17,685 nucleotides of DNA from an uncultured Prevotella sp. (GTDB taxonomy: Bacteria > Bacteroidota > Bacteroidia > Bacteroidales > Bacteroidaceae): NCBI GenBank assembly GCA_900546345.1, contig URCI01000058.1, positions 1 to 17,685 of the forward strand, read 5' to 3'. Every line of letters starts with the position of its first letter. The stretch's first letter is position 1. The translations under genes and the position numbers were made by a program. The notes below the pieces were generated by a model. It did no database searches. It was not told the origin of the DNA and saw only the letters and a list, made by a program, of their open reading frames with translations. Shown in pieces: positions 8,288 to 14,616 of the stretch.

Positions 8288-8644
8288 ATGAAGAAGATTG
8301 AAGCGATCATCCGTAAGACTAAATTTGAGGATGTAAAGGAAGCGTTGCTTGCCGCCGACATCGAATGGTTTTCCTATTACGATGTCCGTGGTGAGGGCAA
8401 GATGCGCCAGGCCCGAATTTATCGTGGCGTGATGTACGATACGAGCAGTATCGAGCGTGTGTTGATGAACATTGTCGTGCGTGACAAGAATGTCGATAAG
8501 ACCGTGAAGGCCATTACCGATGCAGCGCGCACAGGAGAGATCGGTGATGGACGTATCTTCATCATACCGGTGGAGGACACCATCCGCATCCGTACGGGAG
8601 AGCGCGGAGACATTGCCCTGTACAACGCAGAGCAGGAGAAGTAA
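8288..8644 (+). CDS. glnB: P-II family nitrogen signal protein
   Basis: Small trimeric sensor of 2-oxoglutarate and ATP/ADP that binds targets, notably Amt channels, through its T-loop. Its 118 residues cover the full fold: MKKIEAIIRKTKFEDVKEAL at the start and the C-terminal signature TGEIGDGRIFIIPVEDTIRIRTGE (82-105). Tyr50 (RGVMY) sits where the uridylylated Tyr51 of E. coli GlnB lies. The T-loop is unusual: it is one residue shorter, its base reads GEGKMRQAR instead of GFGRQKGHT, Gln39 (a 2-oxoglutarate ligand in canonical P-II) is Met, and Lys58 is replaced by Arg57. It is the first gene of the plus-strand unit and lies 94 bases before an amt gene, the usual glnK-amt arrangement. Whether it should be called GlnB or GlnK cannot be decided here. 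Confidence 0.93.
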   Translation: MKKIEAIIRKTKFEDVKEALLAADIEWFSYYDVRGEGKMRQARIYRGVMYDTSSIERVLMNIVVRDKNVDKTVKAITDAARTGEIGDGRIFIIPVEDTIRIRTGERGDIALYNAEQEK

Positions 8645-8655
8645 GGCTTCTGCAC

Positions 8656-8679
8656 GCCTTTGTGAGTATCCTCAAAGGC
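8656..8679 (+). promoter_or_regulatory. Intercistronic hairpin between glnB and the first amt
   Basis: Seven-bp perfect stem GCCTTTG/CAAAGGC with a 10-nt loop, 11 bases after the glnB stop. No T tract follows, so it may protect or process mRNA, leaving more glnB than amt message, rather than stop transcription. Confidence 0.45.
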
Positions 8680-8738
8680 GAATGCAATAGAGAGAGAACA
8701 TAGAAAACACAATTAGGGTAACAAAAATCAATCGTATT

Positions 8739-10007
8739 ATGACAGTTCAAGATTTAAGCATTTCTATAGATACCGTATGGATGCTGTTGGCAGCCATGCT
8801 CGTATTCTTTATGCAACCAGGTTTCGCCTATTGTGAGGCGGGTTTCACCCGGCGTAAGAACACCACGAACATCCTTTTCAAGAACTTTGTCGACTTCATG
8901 ATCGGCTCAGTGCTCTTCTGGTTTGTCGGTTTTGGATTTATGTTTGGTTCCGACGGACAGGGCTTTATCGGTATGCCAAACTTTGGTGACCTTTCTTTCT
9001 ACCACAATGCCAACGGTCTGCCGACAGAAGGTTTCCTGATGTTCGAGACCGTCTTCTGTGCCACATCTGCCACTATCGTGTCCGGTGCCATGGCTGAGCG
9101 CACGAAGTTCAATATGTATGTGGTCTATTCATTCTTTATTTCACTGATCATCTATCCAGTAGAAGGCCACTGGACATGGGGTGGCGGCTGGCTCTGCAAC
9201 GCTGCTGACGGCAGTTTCATGATGAATACCTTTGGTCATGCCTTCCACGACTTTGCCGGTTCCACGGTGGTGCACTCCGTCGGTGGCGTGCTGGCTTTCA
9301 TCGGTGCCATCTTCCTTGGTCCCCGTTTGGGCAAATATCGCAAGGACGGCAAGAGCAACGCTATTCCCGGTCACAGCCTGACGTTGGCTTCCCTCGGTGT
9401 GTTCATCCTTTGGTTTGGATGGTTCGGTTTCAACCCGGGCTCTCAGCTTGCAGCAAGTGGTCAGGTCAACCGTGAGGCTATCAGCCACGTATTCCTGACA
9501 ACCAACATGGCAGCCGCCTGCGGTGGTCTGGCAACTATGTTCCTCACTTGGATCAAATATGGCAAGCCTTCGTTCTCATTGACGTTAAATGGTATTCTGG
9601 CAGGTTTGGTAGGTATCACTGCCGGTTGCGACTGCGTGTCAGTGGTTGGTTCTATCATCATCGGTTGCTGCTGCGGTATCGCACTGCCGTTTGCAGTTGA
9701 GTTCATCGACCAGAAGCTTCATATCGACGACCCTGTCGGTGCCAGCTCAGTGCACTGGGTCAACGGTGTTCTCGGTACTTTGCTGACCGGCCTGTTCTCC
9801 ACCAGTGAGGGTGCTTTCTACGGCCACGGCTTCGGTTTCTTCGGTGCAGAGGCCTTCGGCGTACTTTGCGTAGACGCTTGGGCTGCCGCTTGCGGTATCG
9901 TACTCTTCTGGACCATCAAGCACACTGTCGGACTTCGTGTTGACAAGCGTGTTGAGGAAGAGGGACTTGACATCTACGAGCACGGCGAGAGCTGCTATAA
10001 CGCATAG
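8739..10007 (+). CDS. amt: Ammonium transporter (Amt family), first copy
   Basis: Inner-membrane ammonium channel of 422 residues, predicted to have eleven membrane helices and to work as a trimer. The pore twin histidines are His179 (STVVHS) and His339 (SSVHW). The conduction-gate Phe is in ETVFCATSATIVSGAMAER (103-121). The WGGG (147-150) and GWFGFNPGS (227-235) motifs also fit. It departs from E. coli AmtB at several places, such as MQPGFAYCEAGFTRRKN at the external end of the first helix and SVHW instead of GVHG. That is closer to the Amt branch with an E-x-G-x-x-R motif than to AmtB itself. The cytoplasmic tail ends VEEEGLDIYEHGESCYN, the region that P-II contacts in AmtB. No N-terminal signal peptide is needed. 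It is paired with glnB upstream and a second, divergent amt downstream. Confidence 0.95.
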   Translation: MTVQDLSISIDTVWMLLAAMLVFFMQPGFAYCEAGFTRRKNTTNILFKNFVDFMIGSVLFWFVGFGFMFGSDGQGFIGMPNFGDLSFYHNANGLPTEGFLMFETVFCATSATIVSGAMAERTKFNMYVVYSFFISLIIYPVEGHWTWGGGWLCNAADGSFMMNTFGHAFHDFAGSTVVHSVGGVLAFIGAIFLGPRLGKYRKDGKSNAIPGHSLTLASLGVFILWFGWFGFNPGSQLAASGQVNREAISHVFLTTNMAAACGGLATMFLTWIKYGKPSFSLTLNGILAGLVGITAGCDCVSVVGSIIIGCCCGIALPFAVEFIDQKLHIDDPVGASSVHWVNGVLGTLLTGLFSTSEGAFYGHGFGFFGAEAFGVLCVDAWAAACGIVLFWTIKHTVGLRVDKRVEEEGLDIYEHGESCYNA

Positions 10008-10029
10008 TTTCCACTTTACGCTGATACTT

Positions 10030-10068
10030 GAAGACTTCAGCCTCCCTTCGGGGAGACCGAGGTCTTTT
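10030..10068 (+). terminator. Terminator-like hairpin between the two amt genes
   Basis: A 9-bp lower stem (10030-10038 with 10059-10067, including G-U pairs), a symmetric 3x3 internal loop, and a 5-bp upper stem CTCCC/GGGAG closed by a TTCG tetraloop, followed by only four T residues. It lies 22 bases after the stop codon. Stem quality is high but the T tract is short, so partial termination or attenuation is likely. Confidence 0.6.
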
Positions 10069-10070
10069 CA

Positions 10071-10089
10071 TCGGGAAACAAACTCCCGA
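10071..10089 (+). promoter_or_regulatory. Second small hairpin before the second amt
   Basis: Six-bp stem TCGGGA/TCCCGA with a 7-nt loop, starting three bases after the larger hairpin. It could be a tandem stem-loop in the amt-amt spacer; no T tract follows. The remaining 109 bases before the next ATG are A-rich and show only a one-mismatch -7 box (AATATTTG at 10149-10156) without a good -33 box. Confidence 0.4.
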
Positions 10090-10198
10090 TTCTCGTTACC
10101 AACAAATTCATTATTCATTAACTGATTCTAAAAAGATTCTGTGTAAGCAATATTTGACAAGAACAGAAGCAAACGAATAGAACAACAACTCAACCATT

Positions 10199-11437
10199 AT
10201 GATTGATACAGGAAATACAGCGTGGATCACCACCGCCACCATCTTAGTGATGTTTATGACCGTGCCGGCACTGGCACTGTTCTATGGAGGTCTTGTACGC
10301 TCCAAGAATATCCTCAGCATACTGATGCAATGTCTCATCTGTACGGCTGTGGGCAGTATACTCTGGATAGCCATTGGCTACAGCTGGGTGTTTGGCACCA
10401 GCCTTCAGGGCACTGCTTTGGGCAGCGTGATTGGGGGATTTGACAAGGTATTCCTTCATGGCGTGACGATCCACTCGGTGCTGGCTCCGGCTCATATTCC
10501 TGAGTTGACGTTTGTACTCTTCCAGTGCATGTTTGCCGTGATTACGCCGGCGTTGATCATCGGAGCTTTTGCCGAGCGCATGCGTTTCTCAGCTTTCCTG
10601 TTGTTCACCATCCTTTGGTCTGTCATCGTCTATTATCCCATGGCCCATTTCGTGTGGGGTGGAGGTTTCTTGCAGCAGATGGGAGCCATTGATTTCGCCG
10701 GTGGTACTGTTGTGCATATCAATGCAGGTATTGCCGCCTTGGTGACAGCGCTGATGCTCGGCCGCCGTGCAGGCTATCGTCCGGGCCGTCCTATTCCCGC
10801 CACCAACGTCCCCTTTGTGTTCATTGGTGCCGCCATGCTGTGGCTGGGATGGTTTGGCTTCAATGCCGGAAGCGGCTTGACGGCCGATGGTCTTGACGCC
10901 AACGCCTTCCTTGTCACCCATTTGGCTACTGCTGTTGCCGCTGTGACTTGGATGACCATTGACTGGATTCATAATGGTCGTCCCACCTGTGTCGGTATGT
11001 GCACCGGTGCTGTGGCTGGTTTGGTGGCCATCACGCCTGCAGCAGGCAGTACCGATGTGCTGGGTGCTATCTTCATTGGACTCATCACTTCAGCGATCTG
11101 CTACTTCATGGTGGCTGTCGTGAAGCGTGTCTGCGGCTATGACGATGCACTCGACGCCTTTGGCGTTCACGGTATCGGTGGTATTGTCGGTTCTGTTCTG
11201 ACCGGTGTCTTTGCTACAAAGACCGTGACCGGCGGAGCCTGCGGCGCTCTTTACGGCGACTGGCACCAGCTCGGAGTGCAGCTCATCGCCACCGTTTTTG
11301 GCATCGTCTTCAGTGGCGTACTGACTTGGCTTATCTTTGTCATCGTCGACAAGACAGTCGGTATGCGTGTTGATTCCCGTGTGGAGGAAGAAGGACTCGA
11401 CATCTACGAGCACGGTGAGTCAGCCTATAATCTCTAA
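10199..11437 (+). CDS. amt: Ammonium transporter (Amt family), AmtB-like second copy
   Basis: Inner-membrane ammonium channel of 412 residues and closer to E. coli AmtB than its neighbour. Pore histidines are His173 (GGTVVHINAG) and His324 (FGVHGIGGI). The Phe gate is Phe112 (QCMFAVITPALIIGAFAERM). Trp153 (VWGGG) and GWFGFNAGS (218-226) line the recruitment vestibule and pore. The N-terminal helix lacks the longer charged signal-like segment of E. coli AmtB. The C-terminal tail RVEEEGLDIYEHGESAYN is almost identical to that of the upstream copy, although the membrane core differs widely. This suggests both are regulated by the same P-II protein. It sits 191 bases after the first amt and 96 bases before asnB, same strand. 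Confidence 0.96.
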   Translation: MIDTGNTAWITTATILVMFMTVPALALFYGGLVRSKNILSILMQCLICTAVGSILWIAIGYSWVFGTSLQGTALGSVIGGFDKVFLHGVTIHSVLAPAHIPELTFVLFQCMFAVITPALIIGAFAERMRFSAFLLFTILWSVIVYYPMAHFVWGGGFLQQMGAIDFAGGTVVHINAGIAALVTALMLGRRAGYRPGRPIPATNVPFVFIGAAMLWLGWFGFNAGSGLTADGLDANAFLVTHLATAVAAVTWMTIDWIHNGRPTCVGMCTGAVAGLVAITPAAGSTDVLGAIFIGLITSAICYFMVAVVKRVCGYDDALDAFGVHGIGGIVGSVLTGVFATKTVTGGACGALYGDWHQLGVQLIATVFGIVFSGVLTWLIFVIVDKTVGMRVDSRVEEEGLDIYEHGESAYNL

Positions 11438-11448
11438 TCGAAAAACAC

Positions 11449-11494
11449 ATCTCCTGTGAGAGCGTAGTCTTTGGACCTCGTCCTCATGGGAGAT
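11449..11494 (+). promoter_or_regulatory. Long hairpin between the second amt and asnB
   Basis: Twelve consecutive pairs (two G-U) between 11449-11460 (ATCTCCTGTGAG) and 11483-11494 (CTCATGGGAGAT), with a 22-nt loop, ending 39 bases before the asnB ATG. No T tract follows. It may process the mRNA or set the asnB level. It could also be part of an RNA switch with the loop, but I recognise no known class. Confidence 0.5.
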
Positions 11495-11533
11495 TCAATA
11501 TCAACATTCACAAACTTAACAGCTTTAACAACC

Positions 11534-13255
11534 ATGTGTGGAATAGTAGGAATTTTCAACATTCAGGATCAGACGCCTGATTTGCGACAGAAGGCATTGC
11601 GTATGAGTCAGAAGATCCGCCATCGCGGACCAGACTGGAGTGGTATCTACACGGGCTCTTCGGCCATTCTTTGTCATGAGCGTCTGAGCATCGTCGACCC
11701 GGAAAGTGGCAAACAGCCGTTGTTCTCGCCCGACAAGAAAGAGGTGCTGGCCGTCAATGGTGAGATCTATAACCATCTCGACATCCGTGCCTCCTTCCCT
11801 GATTATGCCTTTCAGACGGGCAGCGACTGCGAAGTGATCCTTGCCCTGTATCGTCAGTGGAAGGAGAAAGCACGCTCGCTGAACTCTGCCGAGGCCTTAC
11901 ATGCTTCAATTGTCAGCATGATCGAGAAGCTCAGTGGCATCTTTGCCTTTGCGCTCTATGATGCCGAGGATGGCTCGTTTCTCATTGGCCGTGACCCGAT
12001 CGGCGTGATCCCACTGTATATTGGTTACGATCCCGATGGTAAGGTCTATGTGGCCAGTGAGTTGAAAGCCTTGGAAGGACAGTGCGATCATTACGAGCCC
12101 TTCCTGCCCGGCCACTACTATTGGAGCAAGGATCCCGGCATGAAACGCTATTATCACCGTGATTGGATGGAAGGAAAGACACGTCCGAAAAGCGCTCTGT
12201 CCTATGGTCAGGCCGTTGAGGAGATCCGTCAGGGACTGATGTCGGCCGTGAAGCGTCAGCTGATGAGTGACGTGCCTTATGGCGTGCTGCTCTCCGGCGG
12301 ACTGGACTCTTCGGTCATCTCTGCCATTTCCGAGCGTTTCTCTTCCACACGTGTTGAAGAGGGCGGCGAGACACGTGCCTATTGGCCACGGCTTCATAGC
12401 TTTGCTGTTGGATTGAAAGGTGCGCCTGATCTTGCCAAGGCAAAGTTAGTGGCTGATTATATCGGTACAGTCCACCATGAGATCAACTACACCATTCAGG
12501 AAGGTCTTGATGCCATCCGCGATGTGATCTATTTCATTGAGACGTATGATGTGACGACCGTGCGTGCTTCCACGCCGATGTATCTCCTGGCTCGTGTCAT
12601 CAAGTCGATGGGCATCAAGATGGTACTCTCGGGCGAGGGTGCCGATGAGATCTTCGGTGGCTATCTCTATTTCCACAAGGCTCCGTCACCGGAAGAGTTT
12701 CACAAGGAGACGGTGCGCAAGCTTTCCAAGCTCTATCAGTATGATTGTCTGCGTGCCAACAAGAGTCTGGCAGCCTGGGGCGTGGAGGGCCGTGTGCCTT
12801 TCCTCGATAAGGAGTTCCTGGATATAGCCATGACGATTGATCCGGGCTACAAGATGTGTCCGGGCAAAACCATTGAGAAGAAGGTGGTGCGCGACGCGTT
12901 CACTGACATGCTCCCAGAGGAAGTGGCATGGCGCCAGAAGGAGCAGTTCTCCGATGGCGTAGGCTACAGTTGGATTGATACTTTGAAGCAGATCACGGCT
13001 TCTGCCGTCAGTGATGAACAGATGGCGCACGCTGCTGAGCGCTTCCCGATCAATCCGCCGCGCAACAAAGAGGAGTATTACTATCGCTCGATCTTTGCTG
13101 AGCACTTCCCCAGCGATTCTGCCGCACGCTCAGTGCCGAGCGTGCCAAGCGTAGCCTGCTCTACGGCTGAAGCTCTCGCCTGGGACGAAGCATTCAAGAA
13201 CATGAATGAGCCCAGCGGCCGTGCCGTCAAAGATGTGCACGAGGACGTAGAGTAA
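11534..13255 (+). CDS. asnB: Asparagine synthetase (glutamine-hydrolysing)
   Basis: Cytoplasmic enzyme making asparagine from aspartate, ATP and the amide of glutamine. I place the start at the ATG at 11534, because Cys2 (MCGIVGIFN) must become the N-terminal nucleophile; an earlier in-frame start at 11471 would bury it. This gives 573 residues against about 554 in E. coli AsnB. The class II amidotransferase domain (about 1-205) shows RHRGPDWSG (29-37), NGEIYNH (75-81) and GSDCE (96-100). The synthetase domain shows the PP-loop LSGGLDSS (253-260) and later SGEGADEIFGGY. The tail after the synthetase domain carries a Val-Pro-Ser repeat (VPSVPSV). It is the last gene of the glnB-amt-amt-asnB series and uses the glutamine made by GSIII encoded across the locus. 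Confidence 0.96.
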   Translation: MCGIVGIFNIQDQTPDLRQKALRMSQKIRHRGPDWSGIYTGSSAILCHERLSIVDPESGKQPLFSPDKKEVLAVNGEIYNHLDIRASFPDYAFQTGSDCEVILALYRQWKEKARSLNSAEALHASIVSMIEKLSGIFAFALYDAEDGSFLIGRDPIGVIPLYIGYDPDGKVYVASELKALEGQCDHYEPFLPGHYYWSKDPGMKRYYHRDWMEGKTRPKSALSYGQAVEEIRQGLMSAVKRQLMSDVPYGVLLSGGLDSSVISAISERFSSTRVEEGGETRAYWPRLHSFAVGLKGAPDLAKAKLVADYIGTVHHEINYTIQEGLDAIRDVIYFIETYDVTTVRASTPMYLLARVIKSMGIKMVLSGEGADEIFGGYLYFHKAPSPEEFHKETVRKLSKLYQYDCLRANKSLAAWGVEGRVPFLDKEFLDIAMTIDPGYKMCPGKTIEKKVVRDAFTDMLPEEVAWRQKEQFSDGVGYSWIDTLKQITASAVSDEQMAHAAERFPINPPRNKEEYYYRSIFAEHFPSDSAARSVPSVPSVACSTAEALAWDEAFKNMNEPSGRAVKDVHEDVE

Positions 13256-13407
13256 TCGTTGTTGTATAGTTGCAGGCTTATTTCCTTCAAAAGTAAGAAA
13301 CGTTTTCAGTATTAACTTTATTCATGGTATTCTGGTGATAGGTGCTGGTATGTGGAAATACATCTATTATCTTCACTTTTAAAGTTGGAATGCTTTGAGA
13401 AGAATTT

Positions 13408-13448
13408 GGACTTATACTTCACCGAAAGAAGTATAAGTCCACTTTTTT
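13408..13448 (+). terminator. Rho-independent terminator of the asnB unit
   Basis: Perfect 12-bp stem GGACTTATACTT (13408-13419) / AAGTATAAGTCC (13429-13440) with a 9-nt loop, then AC and six T residues. It lies about 150 bases after the asnB stop and closes the plus-strand nitrogen cluster. Confidence 0.92.
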
Positions 13449-13575
13449 AGAATATAATAGCATTCATACGTCTTTTTGTATTTCACAAACATCGAATCAT
13501 TTTCTTATATTTAATCTTAAAATGTTTATAATGACTATCTTGCTTGTTAATATAGATTAATTTTGCTCTTCTTTT

Positions 13576-13606
13576 TTTGTCAATTATCTTTTATTCGCTA
13601 ATTTTG
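13576..13606 (+). promoter_or_regulatory. Bacteroidetes-type promoter of the two-gene cassette
   Basis: TTTG (13576-13579), exactly 19 bases, then TAATTTTG (13599-13606): a full consensus match, 30 bases before the first ATG of the cassette. Being downstream of a strong terminator, it makes the cassette an independent unit. Confidence 0.82.
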
Positions 13607-13636
13607 TAACCAATTAACCGACCAATCTCATAAAAG

Positions 13637-13849
13637 ATGTTTGCGATATTTACCCTATTAAGTATAAATGCTATACATAAGATCAGCCTGCTGATCATTT
13701 ATGTAATCGGTTTTATATCGGTTCTTTGTTCACTTCTTGCAAATCATAAGGAGACAAAGAAAGCAATCAAGCAATTAAAATATGAACGAGACTTTTTACT
13801 ACTTGCGATCTTATTTTATTTGGTTTATAAGATGTTGATAGAAATATAA
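13637..13849 (+). CDS. Small two-helix membrane protein of unknown function
   Basis: A 70-residue hydrophobic protein I cannot assign to a family. Two membrane helices are evident: about residues 14-34 (HKISLLIIYVIGFISVLCSL) and about 52-68 (DFLLLAILFYLVYKMLIE). They are joined by a basic loop (NHKETKKAIKQLKYER). By the positive-inside rule the loop should be cytoplasmic and both ends periplasmic. A consensus promoter lies just upstream and a lipoprotein gene starts 18 bases downstream, so the two are very likely cotranscribed. Size, topology and pairing resemble immunity or anchoring peptides of bacteriocin-like loci, but no sequence motif confirms that. AT-rich codon use differs from neighbouring housekeeping genes. 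Confidence 0.6.
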   Translation: MFAIFTLLSINAIHKISLLIIYVIGFISVLCSLLANHKETKKAIKQLKYERDFLLLAILFYLVYKMLIEI

Positions 13850-13867
13850 TCAAATATAAAATCAGTG

Positions 13868-14455
13868 ATGAAAAAACATTTTAATTATCTGCTTTTACTT
13901 TTTGCGAGTGTTCTCCTTCTAATATCATGTTCTGATAACGAAGTGCCTATATCCTCGCCGTGTACATCTAACTCTGAAATTTATGACTCAATTGCTGGTT
14001 TGAGTCAATTTAAGCAGTCGTGCAAGTTAGTCGTTTCTCAATTGTCGGAGAAGTCTTTTAATTACAATACTTTGTCTACACGTGCCATGCAGGCTGACAA
14101 TGACACTATTAAGCAACTTTCTAAGCAGTTGTCAAATGAAACTAAGAAGTTATTAGAGCAAAATGATATTGACTTCACTGAAGTGACATCAGTTAGAGAC
14201 TCTGATTTCCGAATGGCATATATTGGGTTACTGATCTTGGATTATGATCGAGTATCTAACTCACGGAACATGACTAGAGCGTCTTTAGGAGATTGTATAT
14301 TAAGAGCAGCAGGTATAGGTGATCTTGTAAAAAAAGGATTGGGTAAAAGAGTCGTTTTAAAAGCCCTTATTAAGGCTGGACTCAAAAGGTCAATCCCATA
14401 TATTGGATGGGGGTTGGCCATTGGTGAAGGTGCAGCCTGCTTAGCCGGCCATTAA
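13868..14455 (+). CDS. Putative surface lipoprotein with cationic glycine-rich C-terminal domain
   Basis: A 195-residue protein of no named family known to me. The N-terminus is a lipoprotein signal (MKKHFNYLLLLFASVLLLIS, lipobox LISC, lipid-bearing Cys21). The next residues, SDNE, resemble the acidic export signal of surface-exposed Bacteroidetes lipoproteins. Residues 30-135 are polar and probably helical (IKQLSKQLSNETKKLLEQ). The last 60 residues change sharply: Cys143, then a Gly/Ala/Lys-rich amphipathic stretch (GIGDLVKKGLGKRVVLKALI), a Pro-Tyr-Ile-Gly-Trp hydrophobic segment, and Cys191 close to the C-terminus. This could be a membrane-inserting or pore-forming domain, possibly closed by a disulfide, but the function is unknown. 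I chose the ATG at 13868 over the GTG directly before it. The gene is AT-rich and ends at its own terminator. Confidence 0.75.
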   Translation: MKKHFNYLLLLFASVLLLISCSDNEVPISSPCTSNSEIYDSIAGLSQFKQSCKLVVSQLSEKSFNYNTLSTRAMQADNDTIKQLSKQLSNETKKLLEQNDIDFTEVTSVRDSDFRMAYIGLLILDYDRVSNSRNMTRASLGDCILRAAGIGDLVKKGLGKRVVLKALIKAGLKRSIPYIGWGLAIGEGAACLAGH

Positions 14456-14470
14456 ACGTTTTAATCGTAA

Positions 14471-14516
14471 GTCTGTATCTAATTCATCTTCAATCTCCCC
14501 ATCTACTTATACAGAC
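14471..14516 (+). repeat. Wide inverted repeat after the lipoprotein gene
   Basis: Perfect 8-bp arms GTCTGTAT (14471-14478) and ATACAGAC (14509-14516) separated by 30 bases. It could extend the 3' untranslated structure upstream of the terminator, or be chance. Confidence 0.3.
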
Positions 14517-14552
14517 GGGTAGGCAATGAGCAAACAAGAAAAGATAATTGAG

Positions 14553-14596
14553 GTAAGGGGGGTCTCAGATATGTGAGATTCCCCTTACTTCCTTTT
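14553..14596 (+). terminator. Long-stem terminator of the two-gene cassette
   Basis: Fifteen consecutive base pairs (two G-U) between 14553-14567 (GTAAGGGGGGTCTCA) and 14574-14588 (TGAGATTCCCCTTAC) with a 6-nt loop, followed by TTCCTTTT. It lies between the lipoprotein gene and the convergent cca gene and could also stop cca transcripts, though the minus-strand side has a poorer T tract. Confidence 0.85.
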
Positions 14597-14616
14597 AATA
14601 GTATCAGTATTCAACT

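Larger units (their letters stand above)
13256..13636. other. AT-rich spacer between asnB and the two-gene cassette
   Basis: 381 bases without a credible gene. From left to right: about 150 bases with nothing recognisable, a strong terminator (13408-13448), about 130 very AT-rich bases, and a consensus promoter (13576-13606). A second -7-like box, TAATTTTG, occurs at 13558-13565 without a matching -33 box. Base composition turns visibly A/T-rich from about 13450 and stays so to about 14550. Confidence 0.6.

Noticed and set aside
11471..11533. Extended start of asnB (21 more residues)
   Set aside because: It would hide the catalytic N-terminal Cys and overlaps the intercistronic hairpin.
14526..14576. 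16-codon frame (MSKQEKIIEVRGVSDM) between the lipoprotein gene and cca
   Set aside because: It faintly resembles the start of ATP-binding proteins and could be a gene remnant, but it is too short, has no promoter and runs into the terminator stem.
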